A stretch of DNA of 64,000 bases from the NCBI RefSeq assembly GCF_019112545.1, contig NW_025064880.1, forward strand, positions 1,529,091-1,593,090, written 5' to 3'. Shown in pieces: positions 23,696 to 37,300 of this stretch. How positions within the stretch are numbered: the stretch's first letter is position 1; every line of letters starts with the position of its first letter. Both the position numbers and the translations under genes were made by a program. The stretch comes from Guyanagaster necrorhizus. Taxonomy: Eukaryota; Basidiomycota; Agaricomycetes; Agaricales; Physalacriaceae. The notes beneath the pieces are model-generated. The model had not been told where the DNA came from. It saw only the letters and a list, made by a program, of their open reading frames with translations, and ran no database searches.

Positions 23696-26590
23696 ATGGA
23701 TCATCTTGTTAAGGAATGGCTGCGAATAGACAGGGTATCTCGTTTACTTTGTGTACTGAAGAAAGATGGCTGGATTTCTACCCAGAACGAAGCTACTAGA
23801 AGCGAGATCCAGGAGTTATGGGAGGCGGGCAACGAGGAAGAATTGGAGAAAAGGATGAGGTAGGTAACGGGCACGCGCTCATTAATCCGCGCTGACCATC
23901 GCTCCAGGAAACGAATAGAGTTTGGAACAGCAGGCACGTATTAGAATCCTCAAGAATCGTTAGACATGCCAGCTTACCATTTATTACTTACAAAGGTCTA
24001 CGAGGAAGAATGGAGGCCGGGTGGTCCCGTATGAATGGTAAGATGGTCCCTCCTACGCGGCTCTCAATTCACAAAATCAAGATATATTTTAGACCTTATT
24101 ATCATTCAAGCCTCGCAAGTGCGTTTCGTTCATGACCCATTCATGCTCCTCGTACTACAAATCTGTCTAAGGGACTGTGCCAATACGTCCTTTCTCATGT
24201 CAAAGACGCCGTTTCTCGGGGTGTTGTTATAGGGCATGACCACCGTCACAATTCAGAACATTGGGCCCAGTTGACGGCAGCTACTTTCCTAACCAGCAAT
24301 GTTAAAGTTTACCTTCACCGAGGCTTGGTTCACACCCCGATGTAAGGCTACTTATTTATTCCACTAGGAGTGCTTATAGCGGTTTCGCCACAGGGTGCCC
24401 TTCAGTGTTAAGAAGTTGAACGCTGCTTGTGGTGTCATGATCACTGGTACGCACTTTTCGTTGATCTAGTACATTGACTCATAAAATTTCTAGCCAGCCA
24501 TAATCCAAAGGTTCAGTGACATCATTCTGTCTACCTCAAGAATGGCTCAATATCTGAACTGAACAGCAAGATAATGGATACAAGGTCCCTGATTAGCCAT
24601 TCTTGGACGAAACCACTTTTGATGATCCTCATTATAGGTATACTGGGAGAATGCAGTACAGGTTCGTTCTAACGCGTCATTTCCTACGATAATTCAAATG
24701 AAGGGTAGATTATCGCTCCTCACGATGCCGGAATATCCGAATCCATCAAGGCCAACCTCGAACCTAAGACGTGGGATGTTGCGAACATCACTTCTTCTAA
24801 CCTCTGCCTTGACAGAACGGCCCAGATGAAAGATGCTTATTTTGAAAGTCTGGCTCCTCAGAGAATGTCACTGTCAGTATCTTCTGTATCTTTACAACGT
24901 GAGGCGATTGATAAAGAGCTCTCATTCCCAGTTCTGCAGGCTCTGCGGGCACCGCATTTTGCGTGCGTTTTGTGAACACTTCGATGCATGGGGTCAGTGA
25001 ACCATTTGTGTCGAGCGCATTTAAATTATTTGGCCTTGTTCCGCCGACCCATGTGCCAGAGCAACAAGTTCCGGATCCCGATTTTCCTACCGTGACATTC
25101 CCGAATCCTGAAGAGAAAGGTGAGCATGCGCATCTTGTACGGTGATGATACTCATATCTCGTAATCGTTTAGGAGCATTGGTGATTTTTCCTACTGTCCG
25201 TTGTACTTCGCTTCTGATGCCTTTTAGGATCTGGCGATGAAAACGGCCGCCAAGAACAATATCAACTATGTTTTAGCTCAAGATCCCGTAAGCTTACCGT
25301 CGTCATCTCCCTAAGGTTGAAAACGTTTACTGGACATTCGTCAGGATTCTGACCGCTTTGCTGCAGCTGAGCGACAGTAAGAATCTTAACTTGCGCATAC
25401 CTGAATATGCTGACTACACACGGTATTCAGACCAACGGGAGAATGGATTGCCTTTACGGGAGATCAACTGGGGGTGCTTTTCGCTGCTTGCATACTGGAA
25501 AGGTACCGCCGTAGCGGAAAACCCCTTGACAAGCTAGCGATGGTCGCGTCAACTGTAAGCTCTAAGATGGTCGAAGCCATGGCCAATGTCGAAGGGTTTA
25601 AATTTGTGGAATGCCTCACTGGTGAGTTGTGACTATGAGAAAAGTAGCGAACTTTTCAGTCTTACAGATATATGAGGTTTCAAATACATCGGCAATGTGG
25701 CGTTGAATCTGGAACGGCAAGGCTATGAAGTGCCTTTCGGTTATGAGGAGGCTATCGGATACATGTTTGGCCCCGACATCAGGGACAAGGATGGAGTTGC
25801 AGCAACACTGGTGTTTGCTCAGCTGGTAGAGTCCCTTGTCGCTCGCCAAAAAACGGTCAACCAGTATCTGAATAATCTGTACAAGAAGTAAAGTTTTCTA
25901 CCCGCTCTCTACTTATTTCCGGGATCTAATCTTTTGCAGATACGGGCATTTTGTGGTACGAATAGTATACATCTCGAAAGCCACGGTAAACCTGAATTTA
26001 TTCCAGACTAGTAATAGCTATTTTATTTGCAGCGATAGCCCCACAATCGACTCTATATTTGCACGCCTGCGTAATTTTACCGTACGTTTTTGTATTATTG
26101 ATTGAGAATAGCCGATTCACTTCATGCTAATAAACAGGAAAGCATTTCCGAGTCGTTCAACTATCCTACGGAAATAGCAGGCATGTCTGTAACAAGGGTA
26201 GTCGATTTGACCACTGGATACGATAGCGCAAATCCTCCGAAGTTTAAGCCGTCGCTTCCGATCTCTTCTGGACACATGGTACAGTTCAGGGCAGAGGACA
26301 AAGAGAAAGGTGTCAAGATCGCGTTGACCATTCGGTATATGCATCGATATTCTTGGATCTTTATAGACAGACGCTAACATATACATAGGACGAGTGGAAC
26401 CGAACCCAAGGTATGCTCCTCAAACGGCATTTCTCATGAGTAATGACATCCTTTATTCCAACAGATCAAGTACTATTTGGAAGGAAATGGGTATGATCGT
26501 GAAATATTGGTATCCACCTTGAGACAGGTAGTCGATGAGTTGGGCGACAAGTGGTTGGAAGCCAAGAACCACAACCTAGGCCGCCCTTGA
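23696..26590 (+). CDS. Phosphoglucomutase / phosphopentomutase, PGM2-like alpha-D-phosphohexomutase
   Basis: The start at 23696 gives MDHLVKEWLRIDR. Many short introns follow. Joined exons show RIEFGTAGLRGRMEAGWSRM, GVVIGHDHRHNSEHWAQL, the active-site serine loop GVMITASHNPK, the metal loop DPDSDR, GDQLGVLFAACIL, the sugar-binding VPFGYEEAIGYMFG, and the phosphate-binding IRTSGTEPKIKYYLEG near the end. These four signature loops in order define the alpha-D-phosphohexomutase superfamily. The length (about 600 residues) and the GYEEAIG loop match the PGM2/yeast Pgm3 type, which converts ribose-1-P or deoxyribose-1-P and, more weakly, glucose-1-P. The stop is TGA 26588-26590, convergent with the kinase gene. 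Confidence 0.9.
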
Positions 26591-26844
26591 AAGTTTCGAA
26601 CAAGTCGGTTGTTCACACTTAATCTGTGAATCATGCAATAAAGTGTCGTGAAGAAAATGATGCCCAGATTATAGATTGCAAGAACAGTGCGACGATTATG
26701 CAGAACATGATAACAAACGGAGTAGATGAGAATACGGCAACACAAGGGTATGAAGGTAAAGCCAGCTTAGTGGTTAGTATGATTTTATCTAAGAAAGCGT
26801 AGTAATAATCTCCACATCGTGAACAGAAAGAAAACAATAAGCAG

Positions 26845-29800
26845 TTATTTAGCAGTAGCGGTCTTAGAATAACGGGTTAGCAAGGAAATGAAGAAATGAT
26901 CCGATCAACTTACAGCATATCCATTGAGGGTACGGCTCGAATGATAAGTTGAAAGACTCTGTGGCTGAGAGGCTCGATACGACCTTGAAGTGCCGAGCGT
27001 CGAGGCATGGGAAGAGTTACTCGGGGTGGGCGGTGCGGCATTGCTGCCAGTAGCTCGTGACGATCGTGCAGTGAGAGGTGTCGGCGCGCTAATGAGAGAC
27101 TTCTTGGGTGTTTCTGTTGTGTCCTTTCGACGGCTGCTGAGACTGGGTGTAGACAGTGTGCTCTTCGAAGTCGATGTTAGCACTTTAGTCCGTCGACCTC
27201 CGGTAACGAAAGGATGTCGTAGAGCTGAAGCTGGTTTAATACGGCGCTCGGGGTCCCAAACAAGGCATTTAGAGATAAAGTCGACGAAATCGTCATCATT
27301 GCACCGTAGCACTTGAGCCAGAGTTTTTGATCCCGGTCTACGGCGGCGTCCTTTGGAATTAGTAACCAGCCGAGGCGCACCACTTGGGTCTACTGGTCAT
27401 CAGGTTAATGAGCACAGGTATCGAAAGGGCGATCAACTAACCAAAGAAAAGCTTTTTACGAGAGCTCTTGTTGACAAAATCTTTATCCGGGGTGCCGAGT
27501 ACTTCCATGATACAAGATAATTGTTCTTGTTCATTCTCGCCAGGAAAAATAGGGAACCCCGTATAAAGTTCCGCGAGAATGCACCCCAGACTCCACATAT
27601 CGATAGCCATGTGATAGTTCATGCCAAGAATCACCTCTGGTGACCGATAGAACCGGCTTTGAATGTACGTATAGACTGAGAAGCGATTTAGATAGTTTGC
27701 TACGGGCACAAAAAAGGATGCTTACTTTTCTCAGTTTCAAAACAGCTGCTTCCAAAGTCAATTACTTTGATACCACTCTTGGCAGGATGGCGCAGTAGGA
27801 CATTCTAGCATTCATCAGTCGACCGCTAATAAGGTACACAACAAAAGCGCACCTCCGGCTTCAAGTCACAATGGACAATGCGATGATGTCGCATGAGTGA
27901 CAAAGACATTAGCATTTGACTCGTAAAACGTCGAATCAATGCTGTAGTGAAACCCACAAAACCATTTGCCTTGATCAGCTCGTAAAGATTTATACTCAGA
28001 AGTTCCATCGCAATACACAGATGGTTGCGGAAATAGAAGTGCTCAGTCATTTTAATGACATGATGTTTCTCGTCCTCGTCCTGTTTCACAAGGATGAGTT
28101 TCTCTGACATTAACAATCACAAAGAAGACAAACCCATTTACGAAGGTTGTCCAAAATCTTGATCTCGACCAGTGCCTGGTGGTGAAATCGTTTCTTGTTG
28201 CGAATGATCTTGATTGCTACCGACTCGCCAGAACAATGATCGCGGCAATGAAGCACCTGTCCAAAAGAGCCTTTTCCCAATGTGTCGATAACTTCATACC
28301 GATATGCCAAATGATCATGATTGATGACTTGATAGTCGCCCCGCTCGTCATCATAACCATAATTATTAGAAGAATTGTCAGGAGATGCCATTTTCTTTTT
28401 ACTTCGTGCGCCGATACAGTACACGGAAGGGAAATCCAGGATCTCTTTGCGCTCATAATCAGAGAGATATTGGCTTTGAGACCCTTTAATAATGGCTAAA
28501 GTCAAATATGCTCTAGTCAAAACGCGAGTAACTGAACGCATAAAGATACGCACATAAAGGGGAAGAAGGTTTTCCTGGAGGTAGAGGTTCCGGAAAACGA
28601 AGCAGTTCGTCCAATTCTTCTTGCGTCGCACCATTCGCGATCTTCTTCGCTTGCTGGCGCTTGATGTAATGCATCATTTCCTCGTCCCCGAGAAGCTCTT
28701 CCTCATCAACAGAACTGGGCGCGGGAGAGGGTGTAGATAACGACTGCCGACTTGACGATGCAGATGCTATGGCCTGGTGTATGTTGTGCGTGCTCGTGCT
28801 ATTCGAGGATCGGGCAGTGGGCAACGATATCTTCGGACTGAGAAGTTTGAGGCCTTTAGAGGGCGAGAGCGCAGAGAACCGGTGATGGTGGTGAGACACT
28901 GGTGGCGCATCTGTTGCAGCTGCAGAAGTTGAGAGGGATGCCACAGATGAGGTAGACGATTTCCGAAGTCCAGTAAATGATATTGAGTCACGATTACTCT
29001 TGCGCGGGAGGACACCTGAAGTCGATGACGCATTTCCAGATGCTTGACGAGGCACGCGAGACGTTGTCAGCGTAGAAGGGGATGATCTTATACCTTTTGT
29101 CGTTGAACCGGTTCCTGTCCTAGCTCCCGATGTGCTATCCATTACGCCAAATTCGTTCAGCTCCGTTGGGGAGGGGTTAACTGAGGTGGGAATCGCATTG
29201 ACCGTCATGCTTGTCCGTCGGTTAGATAACGTCAACGAGCCTTTCAAAGGTGGAGACGGAGCTGCTGACGTTCGGCTGGATATGCGAGGGATCTTCGTCG
29301 GTGTCTCCTTGGGATGTCCCAATATCGAGTTCGTCAATGGAGATGGAGCAGGCTCTTTCAGATCCTTCGACACGTTCCCCACGGAAGGCGACCCTGCAAT
29401 AGTAGGTAACTGATTTCGGCTGCGAAGCGACGCATCAGACTGTTTCTGCATAGAGCTCATAGTTTGGGCAGTCGCTCGGGATGATGTTCCACGAGCTGGG
29501 GTCGACGTTGACGACGAGTTAGAAGCCTTCAATCGTGCAACGCGCTGTGCTGTTGCTGGCTCTAGCGCTGACATTTGCATCGGAGGCAAATTTACGGGCG
29601 ACTTTGGTTTCCGGGGATCCGTAGAGGAAACTGTCTAGTAGCAGCCACAAGGTCATCACGGAATCTAACGATTGAAAAATTTCACGTACCTTGCCCCGCT
29701 TCCTACCCATGAGCACTGAGATCCTGCTCTCACTCCTTTCCTTGTCTTCCTTCTTCTTCTCTAAGCGCGCCTTCTCTGAATCTTTCCGAGGAGAATCTTT

Positions 29801-32800
29801 TACGGACTCTCTCGAATCACTGTGAAGACTCTTCCTTGAACTTGACCCTTTCAGTAATGAAGGAAGACCTAAACTCAACATGGACGACTTCTTATGGGCA
29901 GAGGTTGACGGAGGGTTGTAATCGAAACCAGGAGAAGTACTCCGTTTGCTAGTCAACATTATAGCGGAATTGCCTGGGAGCGTCGGAGAAGACGATGTCA
30001 CGATACTCGATGGGGGCAACTGCATTGACTGAGACGATGACCTACGGAAGAAGGGGATAGAAGAAGGCGTGAGTCGCTTAGATTGACCGCGGCGAACAGA
30101 AGACGAAGGGCTTAATGGCGCCTGCGGTGCGGCCAATGCAAATGTATGGCTCGTGCTTGCGCTAGAATCTGTGCCCGACCGGCTTGCGACAGCGCCCCGT
30201 TCGGGAGTTTTGGACGGGGGGGCTGGTGCTGGTGTACGAACAGATCCTATAGACGACAAGGAGGCGAGCGATGAGACGGAAGCCATCGCATCCGGTTGCG
30301 TAGGGGACCAAGGGACGCTGGGAGGTACAGAGTGCGATAACGCCTGATCTTTAGAAGTGGATCTGCGTATCTGTTGACCGAAGGTGACAGCTCGAGGACT
30401 AAGCGGGAAAGCGCTAGATCTATGGCTCGAGGAAGAAGGCGATCCCGACATGAGGTTCAGTGCATTAGAGAAACTCCATTTCTTGGATGGTGTCTTGTGA
30501 ACAACTGGGGTCGATTCAGGAGCCGAGTTCATGCTACTGCTCGTATATCCTGATGAATTGTGCTGGCTCTGCCGTCGGGCCGAGGACACTTCTAATGAAG
30601 GATTCACGCTAGGTATCTCAAGGCGATCGCTGCCGGAGTGCTCATGGCTGATCCGTTTGTCTTCGTCTTCCGCAATAGCTGGAGACGGCAAGGTTGCTCC
30701 CGCAGCTGTTGAAGGTGGTGACCTGTAAGCAGACAATAAGTCTTTCGGCAAAGGTGGCACCGGAGGAACATCGGCATCATCTTGAGTATCACCATTTACG
30801 GCTAGTGACGCTACACGATCCTTGAGCGAAGTGGCGTCACTCGAATGTACGCTGGAAATGTCACTGCCTGCACTGTTTCTACGCGCCTTGCGCAAAGAAG
30901 CGGCTGAAACAGATGTTGCACTAGTGGCTGCAGACATCTGAGCGGAATCTCGTGAGCTGGTTGTTGGAGTGCTCCCGTACGTGGTCGACGAAGCAGAACC
31001 ACGCTTGGGTGTGAAACTGGATCGGGCACTCCCAGTACCGTTCTTTTTAGGCGTCTTCTCTACGAGGTGGGGATAAGGAGGTTGCTGCTCGTCACTGCTG
31101 ATGGCACTTCCAATGGGTTCGACGTCAAGAAGGGAATCTTCCGGAGCATGTAAGCCAAGGCCCAAAAGTTGACGCTGAGCGAGGTCTCTTTCTCTCGCAG
31201 TGCTCGCTGTACGGTTAGGTTTGCCTTCCCCAACACCTTCCCTTTGGTTGCCAATCTTGGCCGGAGTCCCAGGCCGGCTTCCAGGCCGACTGAGACTAAG
31301 GGGACGACCAAGGCTACCAACACTTGCCCTTGTCCGAGCACTACGCCCAGATAGACCATCCAGCTTCCGTAACGCCTCGGCCGTAGCCTCATCGTCCATA
31401 CCCGACCATCCTTCCTGCGTTCCCCGAAGTAACGAGTGAGCGACGTTAGCGGAATTATGCGATAGGTGTGGCTCTCGAGTTGGATTCAGAGGTGGCGTAT
31501 GTAGGCCATTACTGCTCGCATGTCGAAGAAATTGCTGGATCGACGAAGAAGACGGCGAAGGTGGCAGATGAGAGAAATCAGTAGTATGGACGCGGCGAGG
31601 ATGCACATCAGTATAGCTTGAGGATGATGAACTAGCAGAAGCTTGTCGTGTATGTTTCTCTTTCGCAGGAGGAGCAGTCTTGACGTTGCTGCTGGTGGAG
31701 AGACTAATGCTTTCTCTTTTTCTGATCTTTGATTCTCGTGTCGAAGTCGAAATGCTCCCCGAGTTGAGACTGCGATGGCGACGAGTAGACGGTTTCTCCT
31801 CCTTGGCCTTTGACCCAACATGCTTCGACACAAGAGAGCCTGTCTGATCCAATTCAAACTCATCTGAACTACGCTTCTTTGCTCTACGGACTGGATGAGA
31901 AAATGCGCTGGGAGGGGAACTAGACTCAGAGAGGGATAACTCGGGCACTTGGGGTGACAGCTCTTCAGCGAAACTGGCGCCAAACGTAGGCTTTGGAAGC
32001 TTCGGAGCGGGTCCGGCTGCTTTCCGAGGGTACAAGATCTCTTCTCCTCCACTCTCCTCAGTTATTGAGGGTCGTGCCCGGAGAGGATGAGAAACTGGCG
32101 CCATATTGACAACCTGTTTGGATATGAGGAAACGCAGGGAAAGGGAAAGACAGTGATAACGCACATCTTCTTTTTCGGAAGACTCGCCATCTACGGCCTC
32201 AATGGTCCATGGGCTGTCCGGTACATCATCTTCTGTAGCATCCGCTGCATCAACGACCTGGTAGGGCTCATTTTCCAAGAGTGCTTCTGGAATGGAAATC
32301 TTTTCCTCGCTGCCACTGTTGCTGCGCGTCCATCGAGGAGTAGCGAGCTCTCCTACGCCAACCAAACCTCGCCTATCAATGTTCGCAGGATCCCTTGCAG
32401 GGGTGACGGGCTCTGTGATAGGTCTACTCTCGGGGGTGGCCCTCAGAGACGGTGCAGTTGGTAAAGGAGGAGGATAAGGCGAATCCGAGCCAGATTGAAG
32501 ACCAAAATAATAAGGGTCCAGAGAGGAAGTCGTGGAAGTGGAACGAGACGCGGGGTAATCCGAATCCATCGGTGGCAACTCCTGCGCAGGGGATACAAGC
32601 ACACTGGGCTAGAATAGATGTCAGGGTAGAACCCAATGAAAGATGATAAAAAAAAGGAGAAAGAAAGATACGAACCTGGACCGTGCGAGATGAATCGGCA
32701 AGAAACCCATCGTCGCGTTCATCACGATTGTCAAGGTCACTGGATAGTGGACTGGATCCAGTGTTTATCTCTAGTGTCGGAGGGCGCTCCCTTCTCTTGA

Positions 32801-32840
32801 AGCTGGTATTTGGAGCCACCGGGGATGGTGATGTCGACAT
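26845..32840 (-). CDS. Class II DYRK-family protein kinase with very long N-terminus (Pom1/DYRK2-like)
   Basis: The start at 32840 gives [20 protein letters not shown]. About 1,000-1,200 Ser/Pro/Thr-rich, probably disordered residues follow, with basic clusters and many SP/TP sites. The kinase lies in 28400-27180. It has a DH-box-like segment [26 protein letters not shown], catalytic HCDLKPEN, the DYRK activation loop Y-T-Y followed by [14 protein letters not shown], and [20 protein letters not shown]. The Y-x-Y loop, autophosphorylated on the second Tyr in this family, and the DH box separate it from Yak1 and HIPK types. A Ser/Thr-rich tail ends with TATAK, stop at 26845-26847. By homology it may act in polarity, cell size or stress control. 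Introns are short and concentrated in the kinase part. Confidence 0.88.
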
Positions 32841-33521
32841 GTAGGAAGGACAAAAGAGAAAGAAATAGAGAGAAGAAGAAAAAGGAAGGACGACGAGGCA
32901 ATGCTGACCGCTGGCCACGAGAGAGCAGCCCCGGCTGCTCGACGCTGAGAACGACGGTGACGGTCGGAGGTTGCTGTGGGAGTCCGTGCGCTCGTCGTCG
33001 TTCACCGCATGTCCTGGGTTTGTCCTTGCTTGTCTATACCCTCAGAGACTGGGGGTTGAGGTAAAAATATATTGATTTTGGTATTTCTTTCTTTTGTATA
33101 ACATCTTAGTGGATGTTTTAGAAATTATGGAAAGAGTATGTTGGAGGACGTGAAGCGAATACCAGAGCTGTCACGTCAGTAAAGTGGAAAGCAGCGGTGG
33201 GTGGGTTGGAAGTGCTTGTATGCGGTATGAGTATGTGATATTTTTTTTGTGTCTGGACCTCGTGTACTGACGGTATTAGGGCAGGTTGAGGATGGAACAG
33301 GGAGAGGCAATATGCCGGTGAGGGACGTACAACACGAAGGGATTCATGGTATACTGCTTGTTATGGGCAGGTACGTCCCTGTCATGTGGCTTACCCAACG
33401 GTTGGGCCGGCGAACAACCATTACCACCCTTTACTCATTACTTCCATTATACTTCCATTATATCGCCTTGCTCTGCCCTTGCTTCCCTTCAGCGCGTCAA
33501 GGCGCAGTTGGTTTCAATTCC
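32841..33521. promoter_or_regulatory. Divergent promoter region of the DYRK and Zn-cluster genes
   Basis: About 680 bp between two outward-reading genes. It contains A/G-rich and T-rich tracts (aaaagagaaagaaatagagagaagaagaa; a run of T near 33240) and no supported coding exon. Confidence 0.45.
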
Positions 33522-34388
33522 ATGTCCTCAAATGACCCCGACCCGGACGATATCCTTGATTCTCCCTCGACAACAGATTCCCTTTCTCCGCCTATAACGA
33601 TACATCCTCTGGCCTATCCACCCATGTCTCTGCACATGTATCCGTATCCACAAGGCCTGGTTCCTACTCAGCCTCTCCGCTTGAAGCGTCGTCAGGTCAA
33701 GAACGCATGCACCAATTGTCAGAAGGCCTGCAAAAAGTGCGACGACGCCAGGCCCTGTCTTCGCTGTGTCAAGTATGGCGTCTCTGAGGAGTGTGTCGAC
33801 TCGCAACGCAAGGAGCGAAGGAAGGGGATTAAGCGAGGCCCCTACAAGAAGCGCGATGGAAAAGGTATGTACCGCTCTCTTGCAGCCGCTTTCCTCGTCG
33901 CAAGTGATGACAATTGACCTGGAGATCGCGCAGGCAATGCCTCTGACCAGGTCGACGACCCTCAAGGCTTGCCTATCAATGGAGTTCCGGCCCAACCCTC
34001 CGGTTCTCCCCCTACTGCTCCCTACATGGGGCCTGTAGGTTATCCTCCGGGTTACTATGGTCAATATCCGCCGCCGCCTCTCGGAAAGCCTGGAGAGGCG
34101 GCTTCTTTCTACCCTCAGTTTTTCATCACCTCTGTCCCACCACCTCCTCCGTCTTTGCAGCATACCCAGGAGGGCGATGCACAGGCTTATCCCCCTCAAT
34201 CTCCCCCCCAGTTTTATCCAACCACCTTCCTTGCTCCGTATGCCCAACCATATCCATCATACGTCGTAGCCAGGCCGGATTCTCAGGTTCAGATGCCCGC
34301 GGCGCCTTATACATATCCGTCGCCAGTGTATGGGAAGCAGCCGGTTGAAATGGGTATCGCCGGTGATCACAACGGAGTCGACAAGTAG
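33522..34388 (+). CDS. Zn(II)2Cys6 transcription regulator
   Basis: The start at 33522 gives MSSNDPDPDDILDSPSTTDS. The binuclear zinc cluster CTNCQKACKKCDDARPCLRC...C (CX2CX6CX5CX2CX8C) lies at about residues 65-95. A strongly basic stretch (RKERRKGIKRGPYKKRDGK) follows, usual for DNA contact and nuclear import. An intron at 33865-33933 (gtatgt...cag) joins to a Pro/Tyr/Gln-rich tail (YPPGYYGQYPPPPLGKPGE) resembling an activation region, stop TAG 34386-34388. Only about 265 residues, it lacks the usual fungal-specific middle homology domain. It is divergent from the DYRK gene with about 680 bp between starts. Confidence 0.85.
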
Positions 34389-37300
34389 TTCTGTGGATGC
34401 GGTTCTTTTTTTGCTGTTCTTGAACGTGTTTTGTATTTATCTCTACATACACTCCTTGCTCGCTATCTTTGCTTAATATTTGATGCTTCCCTCCTTGTAC
34501 ATTCTAGCTACACCTGTATACATGCTTCCAAAATGAATAATCAGTAGTCGTGTTCTCTTTCATTGAATAGCCCCATCGTGATCCTGATACGCTTCATGGA
34601 GCGTGAAAATTTCCGTGTCGGTCACGTACTCTTCACGAAATGCGTTCACACGTACACCCCTCGACGTGTATTTGCGTTGATCGCGAAAAAAATACGATCG
34701 TGACGATCGCGTCGCGCAGGAAAAGAACCGCCACCGTGTACACGCTAGGTCTGGAAAAAGAAATGGTAAGAGACTGGGTAATCGGGAAATATGACAATGG
34801 AGCTCCGATTTCAAGGTCCACAACCCATTGCCAAACTGGGGAGGCGTCCAGTACAGCACGGCGGAGCACGGTCGCTAATATGTTAGGATTATTCGAGGGT
34901 TTGTACAGATTTCATTCAGCGTGCGAGGGAATGGGGGTATGAACGGAGCGAACCGCTGTCACGTACGACTGCCTGTCATCGTCAGGCTGGCTGGAACTTC
35001 CACAGAACGATTGGTAGATCCTAGCTCCAAGGGACGAAGCAATGCACAATTATTGTGGAGGCTGAGAACAAGGCAGGATGACACTGGTCTTCGATGTTTT
35101 GAGGGTTGTGCAGTGTCAGTTGAACCAGGGGGCTCGATAGAATATCGGGAACAATTGTACGTGTTGATCCATGGATAACAGTTTCTCGCTGATAGCGTGA
35201 AATGCTAGAGTTCAGGAATCCTGCACGAAATTGCAGGGAAACCCTCACCACAAAGGGCATGATCCCTCGTCTGCACATCATCTTGAGCGTAATGGCGTTT
35301 CCTGGGCCACCTCAGGGACAGATGCTCTGCGATAACACCATAAATCCTCGAAACGCTGGGCTTCGAGGTTACAGAGATCAGATTCACGTATTCCAGGAGT
35401 TTAACAGGTTCTGCTTCGCCTTATCAGCTCTTTCCTGGGGTCTAAGGCTGCTAGGGATGCTATCTGTAATGAATGGATGCCAGAATGAAAGCGAAAGCAG
35501 CACGATCACTATTGGCAGGAGCCCGCTGTAAGGTAAGGTGACGAAAAGAATAGGGTAACAAGGAGGAGTCTCTTCGTGAACTGGCTCCTCACGCTGGTCG
35601 GGACCTGGAACGCGCTGTGAAGGCGAAAGGATGGATATTTCCCTCCCTCGGCATGTCACCCATAGGGCTATCGGATGAAACTTGTGCTGGTGGAGGATGT
35701 CTTTGCGTTCGTTTCGTGTCCTTGCTGGCTTCTGTGACGCTGCGCCCGAACTGCAATGCAATTCGAGAAAACAGGGTGGTAAATGGCACATGTTTGCCGG
35801 ATGGACATCACTTGGACCCCCTCACAGATCTAGTGCCAAAAGTATTATATGGACGACTGCTGATGTTGGTTATGATGCTACAGGTACCATGCTTGGATGG
35901 GCGGTGAACTCTGAAAGTAGCCGTCGAGCTGGTAGGCCGGATTGTTGACCTTGATGGCCATGTCCGTAGTGGAATGGAAGACTGGCCTGGGAGACTAGGG
36001 TTCAGCCTACATAGGTAGATGTTCGAGGTTTCTTTCACTGGTGTCTTCGCATGTTCTACTGGGAAGCTTGGACATCCTGACACCTGCAGAATTCTGGAAG
36101 TGAGCAGGATGCTGTCGAGGTGTGTTGAGACTGACAGATTGCTGCTGCTACACAGTCAAGATTGCGGCAGCATTGCTCCAGGTGCGCCAGGCTTCTTGGT
36201 ATTTCCAAATAGATACTGAGAGACCGTCGCAGTCGCTGCCCATGTTGTCGTGGCTGCCAAAGGAAACTTAATTTACTTTTGATCTTTTATGGAGCCAAAT
36301 GAAGCATACCAGCCATGGTTTCCTCTTGACGGAGTGACACCGGCTTGTCTTGGCTGCAGCGTGCAATGGCGTGGTGCGAAAGGAGAGGGCGCTACCCTTG
36401 CTGACTGGGGTTTTGCGGTCCGGCTAATTCGTCGAAAGCAAAGACCGCAGTATGCATCTGCTGGTGAATCGGTGAAGGATATGAAGAAGACGATGGGGGA
36501 AGAGGGAAGCCCGGAAAACAGCGGAAGATTTGGTGTAGCCACTGAGCCAGCTGGTTTCAAATTGAACCTCGTGCCTATCTGGTCAGCCAATTTCCTGGCT
36601 CTTGCCTCCCATGGTGGTGACTAGTGGTGACGACGCTCAGCTGGCCGTCTGTGCATTACCGCCTCATATTGGCCTTGACTGACGGTACAGGCCATCCTGA
36701 TGCAATGGGCGAGGTGGTGTCGCCGCAGAGTATCATGTTTGTCACAGAAGCAATCCGTTAATACTTGCGACCAACATATGCCGCCCGGGAACATCCAGCT
36801 ACGAGGCCAACAATTGGCCAGCTTGGGATGCGATTGAGGCACTGGCCTGACGGACGCTGCCAAGGCAGGCTAATCGGATCTTGCTCTAGCTTACCACTCA
36901 ATAGAACACGAAACGACATTGCTCGTTCTGTCTTGCCTCCTTAACTCTAACCGACATCTCACATTAGGTCCAGCTCCACAACCATGGCGTCACCTTACTT
37001 TGGGTATTAGTATCGAGCTGGCCGCTGCGAAGCATCCCTCCCCAGCTGTTCACCACCTCACAGATCTCTCGGGTACCTTCCTGAAGAATAGAAACGTTCT
37101 CGAGTGCGCGGTTGCATGTTGTCAGTTCCTGGATGCCAACAAACGGCATTCTAATAGTGTCCAGCCTGGATAAATTGAGCGTTGCCAGACAAATGTATTA
37201 AATGGTTACATTCACTCAATATCATGGTACGATGCCTTCTTCCAGAACTATTTTTAATTTTAGAGCCTAGTAAAATACGCGGCCCTGCTTCCCGTGGCTT

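Noticed and set aside
29132..29413. Plus-strand open frames across the DYRK N-terminus
   Set aside because: They are shadows of the long Ser/Pro-rich minus-strand exon, whose composition leaves other frames open.
33528..34247. 239-codon minus-strand frame over the zinc-cluster gene
   Set aside because: It overlaps the plus-strand Cys6 exons exactly, uses Arg/Leu-rich shadow composition and has no motif.
36289..36624. Open frame of 111 codons in the gene-poor gap
   Set aside because: No motif, no splice partners, and a similar-length frame on the other strand. Chance is more likely.
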